A DNA stretch of 64,000 bases from Methylorubrum rhodinum (GCF_014199935.1 NZ_JACHOP010000017.1:45301-109300); one strand, 5' to 3'; positions 15,046 to 23,237 are shown, counted from the stretch's first letter. Translations and numbers: made by a program. Notes: generated by a model from the sequence alone, not told the origin.

Positions 15046-15073
15046 TTGACCCGCGATAGGGCAGCGCTATTGT
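15046..15073 (+). promoter_or_regulatory. candidate late promoter
   Basis: TTGACC (15046-15051), 16-base spacer, TATTGT (15068-15073), immediately after the NusG-like gene and pointing towards the packaging genes, with a long untranslated leader. This is where a late promoter (PR'-like) would be expected. Confidence 0.4.
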
Positions 15074-15189
15074 CCGCCCTGCGCAGATTGCAGAACAATA
15101 CGGACGGGTCGAGCGCGAGAACGGACGTGAGGCCGACATAGGCCCTGCCGCTTCTCACCGTTGGAAAGTTGCGCCCCAAACTCAGCCGG

Positions 15190-15480
15190 TTAGGGCGCCC
15201 CGGCCCGCATCAGGGCGACCGCATCCATCAGATCCATCCGAAGCCGCGCTGGAAGTAACGACCTATCGTTACGGCGTACGGCCTCCCACAGGGCAAGCTG
15301 ATCCACGGCCAGGACGTGCAGGGTGCGAATCTTTGAGATGGCGTTCTCAAGATCGCTGTAGGCGCGCAGGCTCAGCCCGAGGTTGTCGGCCATCTCTTGC
15401 TGGGTGAGACCGATAAGGCTTCGCACATTGAACAGGTGCTGCGCTCGAAGCATCTGATTGTCGGGGTACGAGGTGTCCAT
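15190..15480 (-). CDS. XRE-family helix-turn-helix regulator
   Basis: A 96-residue protein with a helix-turn-helix over residues 12-55 (LIGLTQQEMADNLGLSLRAY, SDLENA). It is transcribed against the late genes from a consensus promoter about 200 bases upstream that overlaps an inverted repeat. Probably an autoregulated repressor that acts near the start of the late operon. Confidence 0.8.
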   Translation of the reverse strand: MDTSYPDNQMLRAQHLFNVRSLIGLTQQEMADNLGLSLRAYSDLENAISKIRTLHVLAVDQLALWEAVRRNDRSLLPARLRMDLMDAVALMRAGAP

Positions 15481-15559
15481 TGCGGCGCCTCCCAGTCCGT
15501 CCTACATTCTCCGTTGGGAACCGGGTGAGGTCTGAACCACCCCACCCGGCCCCTCTGGG

Positions 15560-15625
15560 TTAGAAGAACAGGACGATGGTGATCGTCAGGCTCTTCCACC
15601 GCAGAGTGATTGAGATGACAGGCAT
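15560..15625 (-). CDS. possible 21-aa hydrophobic peptide
   Basis: A 21-codon frame (MPVISITLRWKSLTITIVLF + F) with an AGGAGAG ribosome-binding site at ideal spacing, lying between the strong minus-strand promoter and the XRE gene. The site's quality is the only support; it could be a leader peptide or a small membrane peptide. Confidence 0.35.
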   Translation of the reverse strand: MPVISITLRWKSLTITIVLFF

Positions 15626-15670
15626 CTCGCTCTCCTCTGTGGTATCCGGCGACCACCGCCGGACAAGTCA

Positions 15671-15717
15671 TGTATATGCGGAAACCGCACATTGGTCAAG
15701 CACTGATGTGCGGTTTC
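15671..15717 (-). promoter_or_regulatory. consensus promoter with overlapping inverted-repeat operator
   Basis: On the minus strand TTGACC (15694-15699) and TATACA (15671-15676) are 17 bases apart. GAAACCGCACAT (15681-15692) and ATGTGCGGTTTC (15706-15717) form a 12-base perfect inverted repeat around the -35. A bound dimer would block the promoter, which suggests autoregulation by the XRE gene it drives. Confidence 0.65.
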
Positions 15718-15778
15718 TGCACATTTAGACCCCGAGCGACAGGATCGCTGCGGGGCTTTTTCATGCTTGGCCTAGGGC

Positions 15779-16105
15779 ATGGCTCGCCTCGCTACCCTTC
15801 AGCCCCGCCTCGGCACCCTCGACACGAGAACAGCCCGCCCGGCCCCGAAGCGCGCCGATCCCGAGCTGCTGACGGCCGAGCACAAGGCCTGGCGCCTGGA
15901 GGTGCTGAAGCGCGCGCACTGGCGCTGCCAGTGGACGGGATGCGGGGCGCAGGGTGGGCGCGGCGGGGTGAGGCTCTACGCCGACCACATCGTCGAGCGG
16001 AAGGACGGCGGGGCGGCGCTCGACCCGGACAATGGGCAGGCGCTCTGCCCGAAGCACCATCAGGTGAAGACGGCGCGGGCTCGGGCTGAGAGGTTGGGGC
16101 TGTGA
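15779..16105 (+). CDS. HNH endonuclease (packaging-associated)
   Basis: A 108-residue HNH nuclease: WRCQWTGC zinc pair, YADHIVERKDGG with the DH catalytic pair, then LCPKHHQVK. Small HNH proteins beside terminase genes are required for cos cleavage and packaging in HK97-like phages. First gene of the packaging module, overlapped by the next gene. Confidence 0.92.
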   Translation: MARLATLQPRLGTLDTRTARPAPKRADPELLTAEHKAWRLEVLKRAHWRCQWTGCGAQGGRGGVRLYADHIVERKDGGAALDPDNGQALCPKHHQVKTARARAERLGL

Positions 16106-16293
16106 CACACCCAAAGGTGACCGCGCTGGACATCCTGAAAGCCCGCGCTGATGCGTTCTATTGGGCCGTCATGCTTGGCAGCGGCGGCGGGCCCTCGGGG
16201 ATCATGAGCGGGCACGCGACCCCGGAGCGGCGCACTCGACAGCAGCGCCGGCACGCCGAGAGGCAGGCCCGCAAGCGCCGGACGACCGCCTGA
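16102..16293 (+). CDS. small basic hypothetical protein
   Basis: A 63-residue protein from GTG (GTGA overlap with HNH) ending in a very basic tail (ERRTRQQRRHAERQARKRR). It sits just before the presumed packaging site; a DNA-binding role in packaging is possible but unproven. Confidence 0.55.
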   Translation: MTHPKVTALDILKARADAFYWAVMLGSGGGPSGIMSGHATPERRTRQQRRHAERQARKRRTTA

Positions 16294-16419
16294 CCCCAGA
16301 GGGAGGGGTAGGGTCGAAAGTCGGGGGGGTGGGGGCCGGCAACCGCATAGGGGCCCATTCGCAGATTTTTTCCCGGTGGGTGAATTCGAGGGCCGCGGAG
16401 TGCTGCGGACGGCGTGACG
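16294..16419 (+). other. non-coding gap upstream of terS, candidate cos/packaging region
   Basis: A 126-base non-coding stretch with G-rich tracts (a run of seven G near 16324), GGGGCCC and a T6 tract followed by CCCGGTGGGTG. It lies between the HNH gene and the terminase genes, where HK97-like phages carry cos. No cohesive-end pair could be proven. Confidence 0.35.
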
Positions 16420-17016
16420 ATGGCGAAGGCGAAAAAGCCGATCGACTGGAAAGCGGTCGAGCGCGATTACACGAAAACAGCGTTGCCTGTCAGAGAGTTG
16501 GCGCGCTGGTACAACTGCGACGAGAAGGCGATACGCCTGCGCGCGAAGGCCGGCGGCTGGCTGCGGCCGGGCGCCGACGCTCCGCAGCCCACTCCGCACG
16601 ATCCGCAGCCCTTGGCCGATGCTGTGGCGCCTATCGTCGAGCGCGTCAGGCTCGGAGCCGTGCTCGTGGACGCCAGTCCCGAGACCATCATCACCCGCGG
16701 CCAATCCCTCGCGGTTCGGATGCTCGACGAGCTGGAGGCCGACACCGCCTACATCGGCGAGATCGAGCAGGCTATCGAGGATGCCACGCCGGGCAAGGAT
16801 GCTGCCCGGCGTCGGGACGCGATGATGAAGGCGGTCAGCCTGTCGAGCCGCGCGGGCACCCTGAAGAACCTCGCCCTGGCCGCCAAGACGTTCGCCGAGG
16901 CCACGGCGCCGGAGGGCAAGAAGAAACAGCGGCAGGCCGCCGCCGACCAAGCGACGGCGAACGGCGGCAAGTTCGCCCAGCGTAGCGGCCCGCGGTTGGT
17001 GTCGAGCAATCCGTGA
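16420..17016 (+). CDS. terS: terminase small subunit
   Basis: A 198-residue protein starting MAKAKKPIDWKAVERDY (a GTG six bases earlier is an alternative). The N-terminal helix-turn-helix (VRELARWYNCDEKAIRLRAK) should recognise the packaging site; the central helices (ETIITRGQSLAVRMLDELEA) form the oligomerisation region. It overlaps terL by four bases. Assignment rests on the HTH, length and position. Confidence 0.8.
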   Translation: MAKAKKPIDWKAVERDYTKTALPVRELARWYNCDEKAIRLRAKAGGWLRPGADAPQPTPHDPQPLADAVAPIVERVRLGAVLVDASPETIITRGQSLAVRMLDELEADTAYIGEIEQAIEDATPGKDAARRRDAMMKAVSLSSRAGTLKNLALAAKTFAEATAPEGKKKQRQAAADQATANGGKFAQRSGPRLVSSNP

Positions 17017-18725
17017 GACCCGAATGGACGACCGCCTGTCCGGATTGGGAGAAGCGCATCGTCGCCGGGCGATCAATGATCCCTTTCAAGCCGCTGTTCC
17101 CGGCGGCGGCGCAGGATGCGCTGGACGTCTTCAAGTCGCTTCGCGTCGTTGATCTGCCAGGGCAACCGACCTTCGGCGAGGTCAGCGAGCCGTGGGTCTT
17201 CGATTGGGTCGCGGCCATCTTCGGCGCCTATGACGCCGACCTGGGCCAGCAACTCATCCGCGAGTTCTTCCTGCTCATCAGCAAAAAGAACACGAAATCG
17301 ACCCTCGGCGCCGGCATCATGCTCACGGCGCTCATCATCAACTGGCGCCACGAAGAAGAGGTGCTGATCCTCGCGCCGACGATTGAGGTGGCGCAGAACG
17401 CCTACAAGCCTGCCGCCGCGATGGTGCGGGCGGACCCGGAGCTTGATGCGGCGGCGGGCGAGGGTGGCTTCCTGCACGTTCAGGACCACCTCAAAACGAT
17501 CACGCACCTAAGCACGCGGGCGGCCCTGAAGGTCGTCGCGGCGGACACTGACACCGTTTCCGGTAAGAAGGCCGGGCGCATCCTGATCGACGAGCTGTGG
17601 ATCTTCGGCAAGCGGCCGAAGGCGGACGCGATGCTGCGGGAGGCGACCGGCGGCTTGGTCTCCCGGCCCGAGGGCTTCGTGATCTCGCTCTCGACGCAGA
17701 GCGATGAACCGCCCGCGGGGGTGTTCAAGGCGAAGCTCGACTACTTCCGCGATGTGCGGGACGGCAAAGTCGTCGATCCGAAGAGCTTTGGGCTGATCTA
17801 CGAGTTCCCGAGGGCCATGATCGAGGCGAAAGCCTACCTCGACCCCGACAACTTCTACATCACCAATCCGAACATTGATCGATCCGTCAGCCGTGAGTGG
17901 CTGGAGGACGAGCTTCGGAAGGAAGAAGCCAAGGGTGAGGACACGCGCCGCACCTTCTTGGCGAAGCACCTCAACGTCGAGATCGGCATGGGCCTGCGGG
18001 CCAACCGCTGGCCCGGCGCCGAGTTCTGGGAGCGCGCCGCGGAGCCCGGCGGCCTGACACTGGAAGGCTTGCTCGACCGCTCCGAGGTGGTCTGCGTCGG
18101 CATCGACGGCGGCGGCCTAGACGACATCTTCGGAATCGCCGTGGTGGGCCGGGATCGCGTCACCCGCGACTGGCTCGCTTGGACAAAGGCATGGGCCCAC
18201 AAGGGCGTGCTGGAACGGCGAAAGAGCATCGCAGCGCGGCTGCGGGATTTTGCGACCGCGCGCGAGCTGACCATCGTCGATGACGCGCTGGAAGACATCT
18301 CCGAGATCGTCGCCGTCGCCGAGCGGGTGAAGGAGGCGGGCCTACTCGCCTGCGTCGGCGTCGATCCGGCGGGCCTCGGCGAACTGATCGAGGCCTTCGC
18401 CGAGGTCGGCATCACTCAGGACGACAAGCTCCTGATCGGCGTCAGCCAGGGCTACGGCCTGATGAACGCGATCAAAACGGCGGAGCGGAAGCTGGCGTCC
18501 GGCACGCTCCGGCACTCTGGTTCCGGCCTCGCCGCCTGGTGCGTGTCGAACCTCAAGATCGAGCCGACCGCCACCGCGATCCGGGCGACGAAGCAGAACG
18601 CGGGTGACGCCAAGATCGACGTGGCGATGGCCCTGTTCAACGCGGTCGCGCTGATGGCGACCAACCCTGACCCGGCGAAGCCGTCCGACCCGAGCGATTT
18701 CCTTCGGGAACCGCTGTTCGCCTGA
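17013..18725 (+). CDS. terL: terminase large subunit
   Basis: The packaging motor, 570 residues. The ATPase has a Walker A variant SKKNTKST (90-97) and Walker B ILIDE (D193, E194). The C-terminal RNase H-like nuclease includes Asp365 in VGIDGGG, a DD pair near 409-410 and DAKID near the end. The Lys-rich Walker A and order match HK97-type (cos) terminases. GTG start overlaps the terS stop. Confidence 0.95.
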   Translation: MRPEWTTACPDWEKRIVAGRSMIPFKPLFPAAAQDALDVFKSLRVVDLPGQPTFGEVSEPWVFDWVAAIFGAYDADLGQQLIREFFLLISKKNTKSTLGAGIMLTALIINWRHEEEVLILAPTIEVAQNAYKPAAAMVRADPELDAAAGEGGFLHVQDHLKTITHLSTRAALKVVAADTDTVSGKKAGRILIDELWIFGKRPKADAMLREATGGLVSRPEGFVISLSTQSDEPPAGVFKAKLDYFRDVRDGKVVDPKSFGLIYEFPRAMIEAKAYLDPDNFYITNPNIDRSVSREWLEDELRKEEAKGEDTRRTFLAKHLNVEIGMGLRANRWPGAEFWERAAEPGGLTLEGLLDRSEVVCVGIDGGGLDDIFGIAVVGRDRVTRDWLAWTKAWAHKGVLERRKSIAARLRDFATARELTIVDDALEDISEIVAVAERVKEAGLLACVGVDPAGLGELIEAFAEVGITQDDKLLIGVSQGYGLMNAIKTAERKLASGTLRHSGSGLAAWCVSNLKIEPTATAIRATKQNAGDAKIDVAMALFNAVALMATNPDPAKPSDPSDFLREPLFA

Positions 18726-18740
18726 TCCGAAAGGCACCGC

Positions 18741-20108
18741 ATGGGCCTGTTCCGCAAGGCGGTGACGACGCTTGGCCAAGCCCTGCGGCTGACCGACCCC
18801 CAGCTGTATCGTCACATCGGCCTTGAGCCCGCGCATTCCGGGGAGAAGGTGACGCCGGAGACGGCGCTCACCCTGGACGCGTTCTGGGCCTGCGTCTGGC
18901 TGATCGCGCAGACGATCGCGACGCTCCCGCTGATGCTCTACGAGGCGGGCGACGAGGACGGCGAGGCCCGCCTCGCGAAGGATCACCCGCTCTACCGAGT
19001 GATCCACGACCGGCCGAACGCGGACATGACGGCGGTCGAGTTCTGGACCGCGATCATCGCCTGCAAGCTGGTGTGGGGGAACGGATACGCCGCGATCCAG
19101 AAGCGCGGCGACGGGTCGGTGATCGCCCTGGAGCCGCTGCTGCCGAGCCTGATGCAGGTGCAGCGCCAGCAGGACGGGTCGCGGACCTACACCTACACCT
19201 TCGACGGGCTGACGACGGTCTACCAGGAGGAGGACATCCTCCACCTCAAGGGCTTCTCGCTCGACGGGCTGACGGGCCTCTCCGTCGTCTCGGCCGGGCG
19301 TCACAGTCTGGGCGCCGCGCTCGGCGCGGAGCGCGTCGCCGGCACCACCTTCAAGAACGGCATGCGCCCGTCGGGCGTGTTCATGGCGCCGAGCTACCTC
19401 GACAAGACGCAGCGCCAGGACGCGAAAGCCTACCTGACCGAGTTTCAGGGCGCGCAGAACACCGGCAAGGTGCCGGTCCTCGAAGGCGGGTGGAAGTGGG
19501 AGGCCCTGACCCTCACGCCGGCCGACGCGGAGCTGCTGAAGACGCGCGGTTTCAATGTTGAGACTGTGGCCCGCCTGTTTCGTGTGCCGCCGATACTGAT
19601 CGGGCACGCTGCCGAAGGTCACACGATGTTCGGCTCCGGTGTGGAGCAGGTGAACCTCGGCTTTCTCATCTACTGCCTCCGCACGCACATGAAGGAGATC
19701 GAGCAGGCGCTCGGGATGCGGTGCCTGCGGCCGGGCGAGCGGGATCGGTTTTACGCCGAGTTCAACGTCGAGGGCTTGCTGCGCGCCGACTCGAAGGGCC
19801 GGGCCGAGTTCCTGCGCGGGATGGTCAATGGCGCGATCTACACGCCGAACGACGCCCGCCGCTACGAGAACTTGCCGCCGGTCGAGGGCGGCGACCACCT
19901 GATGATCCAGGGCGCGATGATGCCGCTGGACGTGCTGGTGGAGCAAGCCGCCTTGGCCGCCGCGCAGATGATGGCCGAGGCGCAGGCTGCAGCCGAGGGC
20001 GCGGCTGATGGCGCCGACGATCCCGACGAGGCCACCGACGACGAGATCGACGCGGTCACCGACGACGATCTGAAGGGCCTCTTCTCGGCGGACCTGCTGA
20101 GGGGCTGA
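18741..20108 (+). CDS. portal protein (HK97 family)
   Basis: A 455-residue portal that forms the dodecameric ring for DNA entry and tail attachment. Recognisable blocks are LTLDAFWACVWLIAQTIATL, LPLMLYE, LVWGNGYAAIQ, the LKGFSLDGLTGLS segment and RLFRVPPILIG. The acidic tail (DDPDEATDDEIDAVTDDD) is family-typical. The stop shares a base with the next start (TGATG). Confidence 0.95.
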   Translation: MGLFRKAVTTLGQALRLTDPQLYRHIGLEPAHSGEKVTPETALTLDAFWACVWLIAQTIATLPLMLYEAGDEDGEARLAKDHPLYRVIHDRPNADMTAVEFWTAIIACKLVWGNGYAAIQKRGDGSVIALEPLLPSLMQVQRQQDGSRTYTYTFDGLTTVYQEEDILHLKGFSLDGLTGLSVVSAGRHSLGAALGAERVAGTTFKNGMRPSGVFMAPSYLDKTQRQDAKAYLTEFQGAQNTGKVPVLEGGWKWEALTLTPADAELLKTRGFNVETVARLFRVPPILIGHAAEGHTMFGSGVEQVNLGFLIYCLRTHMKEIEQALGMRCLRPGERDRFYAEFNVEGLLRADSKGRAEFLRGMVNGAIYTPNDARRYENLPPVEGGDHLMIQGAMMPLDVLVEQAALAAAQMMAEAQAAAEGAADGADDPDEATDDEIDAVTDDDLKGLFSADLLRG

Positions 20109-21280
20109 TGGCACGCACATCGAAGGGGAAGGCCGGGCCGCTCGCGGCGACCGGGGTCTCCTCGGCCGTCCGAAAGGCCTTCAACGAGATGCTGCACCCG
20201 CGCGGGCCGCGGGGGCAGTTCAAGGACAAGCCGGGCGCGGGCAACGACGCGCCCAAGGCGCCGCGCAAGCCGCGGGCCGCTGCCCCGAAGAAGGCGCTCG
20301 CCGGCGAGACCGCGCTGAAGACGTCCGGCGTCTCGGCCGACGACACGATCGAGGTGCTGTCGAAGCGGGTGCGCGCCTACCAGGGCAAGGCGACGGTCCA
20401 AGAGTTCGTCGAGACCCATCCGAAGGGTCGGGCCTACGCCCTGCGCAAGCTCGCGGCCGATCAGAAGAAAGGCGTCATCGGCTTCAAGGGGGCGGAGCAG
20501 GCGGCCGCCTCCCCGCCCAGCCCTGCGGCGAGCCGCCCCGAATCGCCACCTCCGCCTCGTCCGAGTGTTCCTAAATCGTCATCAGGCGGCTGGGCCGGCG
20601 CAGCGGCGCAGCGCGACATCAGCGGCGACACAGTCACCATTGGTGATAGAACGCTTGATCAAGGGCTGTTCCGCGATGAGGCTCAGTTGCGCGAAGCGAC
20701 CTCCTCATTCCTGTCCGGGGTGCCAAAAGAAGAGAAATTGTCGGTCATTTGGGCGCCTGGCGCTCGACCGAACTCCTTGGTTATGGTTGCGAGCAACGCC
20801 AAGGGGACCGCAAAAGTAACGCGCAACTTTATCCGGGAAGGCAATACTTGGGTTGTTAGGCATACATATTTTGAGTTGCCAAAGAAATATCAAGGCGGCG
20901 GCAACGCCAAGACAATGCTGCGGTCGAGCGTCGAAGCTTACGACCGTATTGGCGTTGCGCGGATCGACGCACACGCCAACCTCAACGTTGGCGGTTATGC
21001 GTGGGCCCGCCTTGGATTTGCTCCCGACCGCCCGACAGTCGTGCGCGAAGCTCTTGAAATGGCGGTGAGACGCGCCCCTCGCACACCGCACGCACAGGCT
21101 ACGCGGGTCATTTTGGACACGAGTTCGGACGACGACTTGATGCACAATCTTGCGCGAGCCCGCGGCGCCGATGGCGAGCCGTTAGGTCGCAAGATCCTCG
21201 GGCCGAAAGCCGATTGGGACGGCCACTTGGACCTGAAAAACGCACGCCACCGAGAGCGCCTGAACGGGAATTTTGCCTGA
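20108..21280 (+). CDS. phage morphogenesis-region protein with low-GC C-terminal module
   Basis: A 390-residue protein made of two differently composed parts. Residues 1-150 are basic and high-GC, including LHPRGPRGQF, a motif common in minor head proteins, and end in a Pro/Ser-rich linker. From about residue 152 GC drops and a globular alpha/beta domain begins; GGNAKTMLRS and DAHANLNVGGYAWARLGF resemble an acetyltransferase-like fold often fused to phage head proteins. It lies where MuF-type minor head proteins are usually encoded, so the C-terminus may be an ejected effector. Catalytic function is not established. Confidence 0.65.
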   Translation: MARTSKGKAGPLAATGVSSAVRKAFNEMLHPRGPRGQFKDKPGAGNDAPKAPRKPRAAAPKKALAGETALKTSGVSADDTIEVLSKRVRAYQGKATVQEFVETHPKGRAYALRKLAADQKKGVIGFKGAEQAAASPPSPAASRPESPPPPRPSVPKSSSGGWAGAAAQRDISGDTVTIGDRTLDQGLFRDEAQLREATSSFLSGVPKEEKLSVIWAPGARPNSLVMVASNAKGTAKVTRNFIREGNTWVVRHTYFELPKKYQGGGNAKTMLRSSVEAYDRIGVARIDAHANLNVGGYAWARLGFAPDRPTVVREALEMAVRRAPRTPHAQATRVILDTSSDDDLMHNLARARGADGEPLGRKILGPKADWDGHLDLKNARHRERLNGNFA

Positions 21281-21489
21281 TGGCCGGAACGCAAGCGCCC
21301 GCCGCCGATACCGATGAGGGCGGTTGTATTTTCGAGGCGCCAGCAGGCCACCGGCTGGGCGGCGCGCGAGATTGTGCCGACGAGCTACTGCCCGAGGCCG
21401 AGTGGTTCGGCGAAGACGAGCGGCGCGACCGCAACGCCGACTCGAGCTTTGAGCCGGATTGGAGCGTGACGGCCAAGGCCAGGAGCTGA
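21280..21489 (+). CDS. small acidic protein following the fused module
   Basis: A 69-residue acidic protein (MAGTQAPAADTDEGGCIFEA...) starting in a TGATG overlap with the preceding gene. Size, acidity and tight coupling to the acquired C-terminal module would suit a cognate immunity or chaperone protein; that is inference from arrangement only. Confidence 0.5.
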   Translation: MAGTQAPAADTDEGGCIFEAPAGHRLGGARDCADELLPEAEWFGEDERRDRNADSSFEPDWSVTAKARS

Positions 21490-21499
21490 GCGGCAAGCT

Positions 21500-21676
21500 T
21501 CAGCGGCTGCGCTCGCGGAGCCAGAGGCGGACGAGGACGCGCACGGGGCCGGGGATGGCGCGGTCGCCGCTTTCCCAGCGTCGCACGGCGCTCTGGTCGA
21601 CCTCCAGGCGCTCGGCGAACAGCGACACGCTGAGGCCGAGCGCCTCGCGGGCGGAGCGCAGCTCGGCGCCGGTCAC
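21500..21676 (-). CDS. small XRE helix-turn-helix protein of minus-strand cassette
   Basis: A 58-residue protein from GTG (VTGAELRSAREALGLSVSLF ... VDQSAVRRWESGDRAIPGPV), almost entirely one XRE/antitoxin-type helix-turn-helix. The GTG overlaps the stop of its partner (GTGA). It probably represses the cassette promoter at 22013-22041. It lies against the late operon. Confidence 0.75.
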   Translation of the reverse strand: MTGAELRSAREALGLSVSLFAERLEVDQSAVRRWESGDRAIPGPVRVLVRLWLRERSR

Positions 21677-21987
21677 AGGGCGCTCGCCAGCGCGAGGCCT
21701 TCGTCAAGATCGTAGGCGCGGCCGGTAAAGGGGCGGGCGTCCTTGGCGTAGGCGGGCCAGAGGCCAGCGTCTTCGATGGCGAGTTGGAGGCCCTTGAGGG
21801 TCTCGACGCCGAAGCCCTGGCGCGTCAGCCGGGCACGTTCGCGCGGGGCGGCCTCGGCGAGCATGGCGAAGGCGCCTTCGGCCTCGTCGTAGGCCGCGGA
21901 GAGCGAGGCGGGCAGCGCGGCGCCGTAGAAGCGAATCATGATCCAGCAGTGGGTGGCGCGGATAGCGGTCTCGATCTCGGTTCGCAT
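21673..21987 (-). CDS. hypothetical protein of minus-strand cassette
   Basis: A 104-residue helical protein (MRTEIETAIRATHCWIMIRF...) with a GGAGA ribosome-binding site eight bases upstream and its own promoter. It is coupled to the XRE gene that follows. The arrangement resembles toxin-antitoxin or moron cassettes expressed in the lysogen. No toxin family was recognised. Confidence 0.65.
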   Translation of the reverse strand: MRTEIETAIRATHCWIMIRFYGAALPASLSAAYDEAEGAFAMLAEAAPRERARLTRQGFGVETLKGLQLAIEDAGLWPAYAKDARPFTGRAYDLDEGLALASAL

Positions 21988-22012
21988 CGGGTATCTCCGT
22001 GTTGGCAAGATC

Positions 22013-22041
22013 AGAATGCGCCAATGGCACGTGTTTGTCAA
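22013..22041 (-). promoter_or_regulatory. promoter of the minus-strand cassette
   Basis: TTGACA (22036-22041), 17-base spacer, CATTCT (22013-22018), about 25 bases before the cassette start. A perfect -35 in the middle of the late operon indicates independent expression. Confidence 0.6.
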
Positions 22042-22063
22042 GAGAATACTTGCGAGAGCTTGC

Positions 22064-22342
22064 ATGATCCGGGAATTTTTTGCGCGCGTCGCCCGCGCGG
22101 TGGGCGCGCTGCTGCCGCAGCCCGCCCCTGAGACCCGCCTCGTCTACGGCTCGCAGCCGGGCCGGCTGTGGGACCTTCACCGCAGGCAGTGGGTGGACGA
22201 GGCCGAGAGCTACCGGCCGGTCCCGTCGGGCCGTGGCGGCATCGACTTCAGCGTGATCGGGCCCGTCTACGTTCACGCGACGGGCCTGCTCGGCCCGGGC
22301 GACGCGGCCCGCCTTCGTGAGATGCTGGGAGCAGGACGATGA
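22064..22342 (+). CDS. hypothetical late protein before the protease
   Basis: A 92-residue protein beginning MIREFFARVARAVGALLPQP, with an amphipathic helix then a Trp/Arg-rich central part (GSQPGRLWDLHRRQWVDEAE). It overlaps the protease start by four bases. No family recognised; an upstream in-frame ATG is less well placed. Confidence 0.6.
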   Translation: MIREFFARVARAVGALLPQPAPETRLVYGSQPGRLWDLHRRQWVDEAESYRPVPSGRGGIDFSVIGPVYVHATGLLGPGDAARLREMLGAGR

Positions 22343-23220
22343 CCGACATCTTCGTCGCGCCGTTCGAGGTGAAGAACGCGGGCGCGCCGAACAGCGGCGA
22401 GTTCGAGGGCTACGGCGCCGTCTTCGGCACCGTGGACAGCCACGGCGACGTGATCCTGCCCGGGGCGTTCCGCGACGGCCTGGCCGAGCGCAAGGCCGCG
22501 GGCCGCAAGATCGCGATGCACCTCAACCACGGCCTGCCGCAGCTCGGCGGGCGCCGCGGCGTCGGCTCCTACCACGTCGTCGAGGAGGACAGCCGCGGCC
22601 TCTACGTGAAGGGCCGGGTCGCCGGCATGAGCACCGAGACCGGACGCTATCTGCATGCGGGGCTCGTGGACGGCGCCTTCACCGGCCTGTCGATCGGGTT
22701 TGAGGTCCGGCCGAACGGCGCCGAGCATGTGAAGGGCGCGGACGGCTCCAGGCGGCAGCTCAAGGCGGTCAACGTCGTCGAGATCAGCATCGTGGACGAC
22801 CCGTCCAACGCCGACGCCATCATCACGCAGGTGAAGGCGGTTCACGGCTTCGTCGACCGCGACCGGGCCCGCGCCAGCATCGCGGCGCTGGCCGCCCTGC
22901 ATCAGGCGACGCTGTCGGGCGGCAACGCGCCGACTGCGGGCCAACGCGCCGAGCTGATGTCGCATCTGCGCGACCTTCACGAGATCGCCGTGGGCGAGCC
23001 CATGGCCGAGATCGGCACCAAAGCGGTGCCCTCCACCCTCCGCGAGTTCGAGAGCGCCCTTCGGGAGATCGGCTTCTCGCACGCGCAGGCCCGCGACATC
23101 GCCGCTGCGGGCTTCCCCAAGACGCAGGCTCGGGACGAGCCGGGCGGACAGGCGAGCCCCCCCGAGGCGAAATCCGCGCTCAGCGAACTGCTGGCCGAGA
23201 TCGCCGCCTTCAAGCTCTGA
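22339..23220 (+). CDS. prohead maturation protease (HK97 family, U35/S78)
   Basis: The protease cleaves the capsid delta domain during head maturation. Visible are GYGAVFGTVDSHGD, HLNH (His64), the LSIGF motif with Ser118, and Glu148 in VVEISIVDDPSNADA. The family is about 180-200 residues; here a further 100-residue C-terminal extension with conserved helices could act as scaffold. It lies directly before the capsid gene. Confidence 0.95.
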   Translation: MTDIFVAPFEVKNAGAPNSGEFEGYGAVFGTVDSHGDVILPGAFRDGLAERKAAGRKIAMHLNHGLPQLGGRRGVGSYHVVEEDSRGLYVKGRVAGMSTETGRYLHAGLVDGAFTGLSIGFEVRPNGAEHVKGADGSRRQLKAVNVVEISIVDDPSNADAIITQVKAVHGFVDRDRARASIAALAALHQATLSGGNAPTAGQRAELMSHLRDLHEIAVGEPMAEIGTKAVPSTLREFESALREIGFSHAQARDIAAAGFPKTQARDEPGGQASPPEAKSALSELLAEIAAFKL

Positions 23221-23237
23221 TCCCAGGACACCCGACC

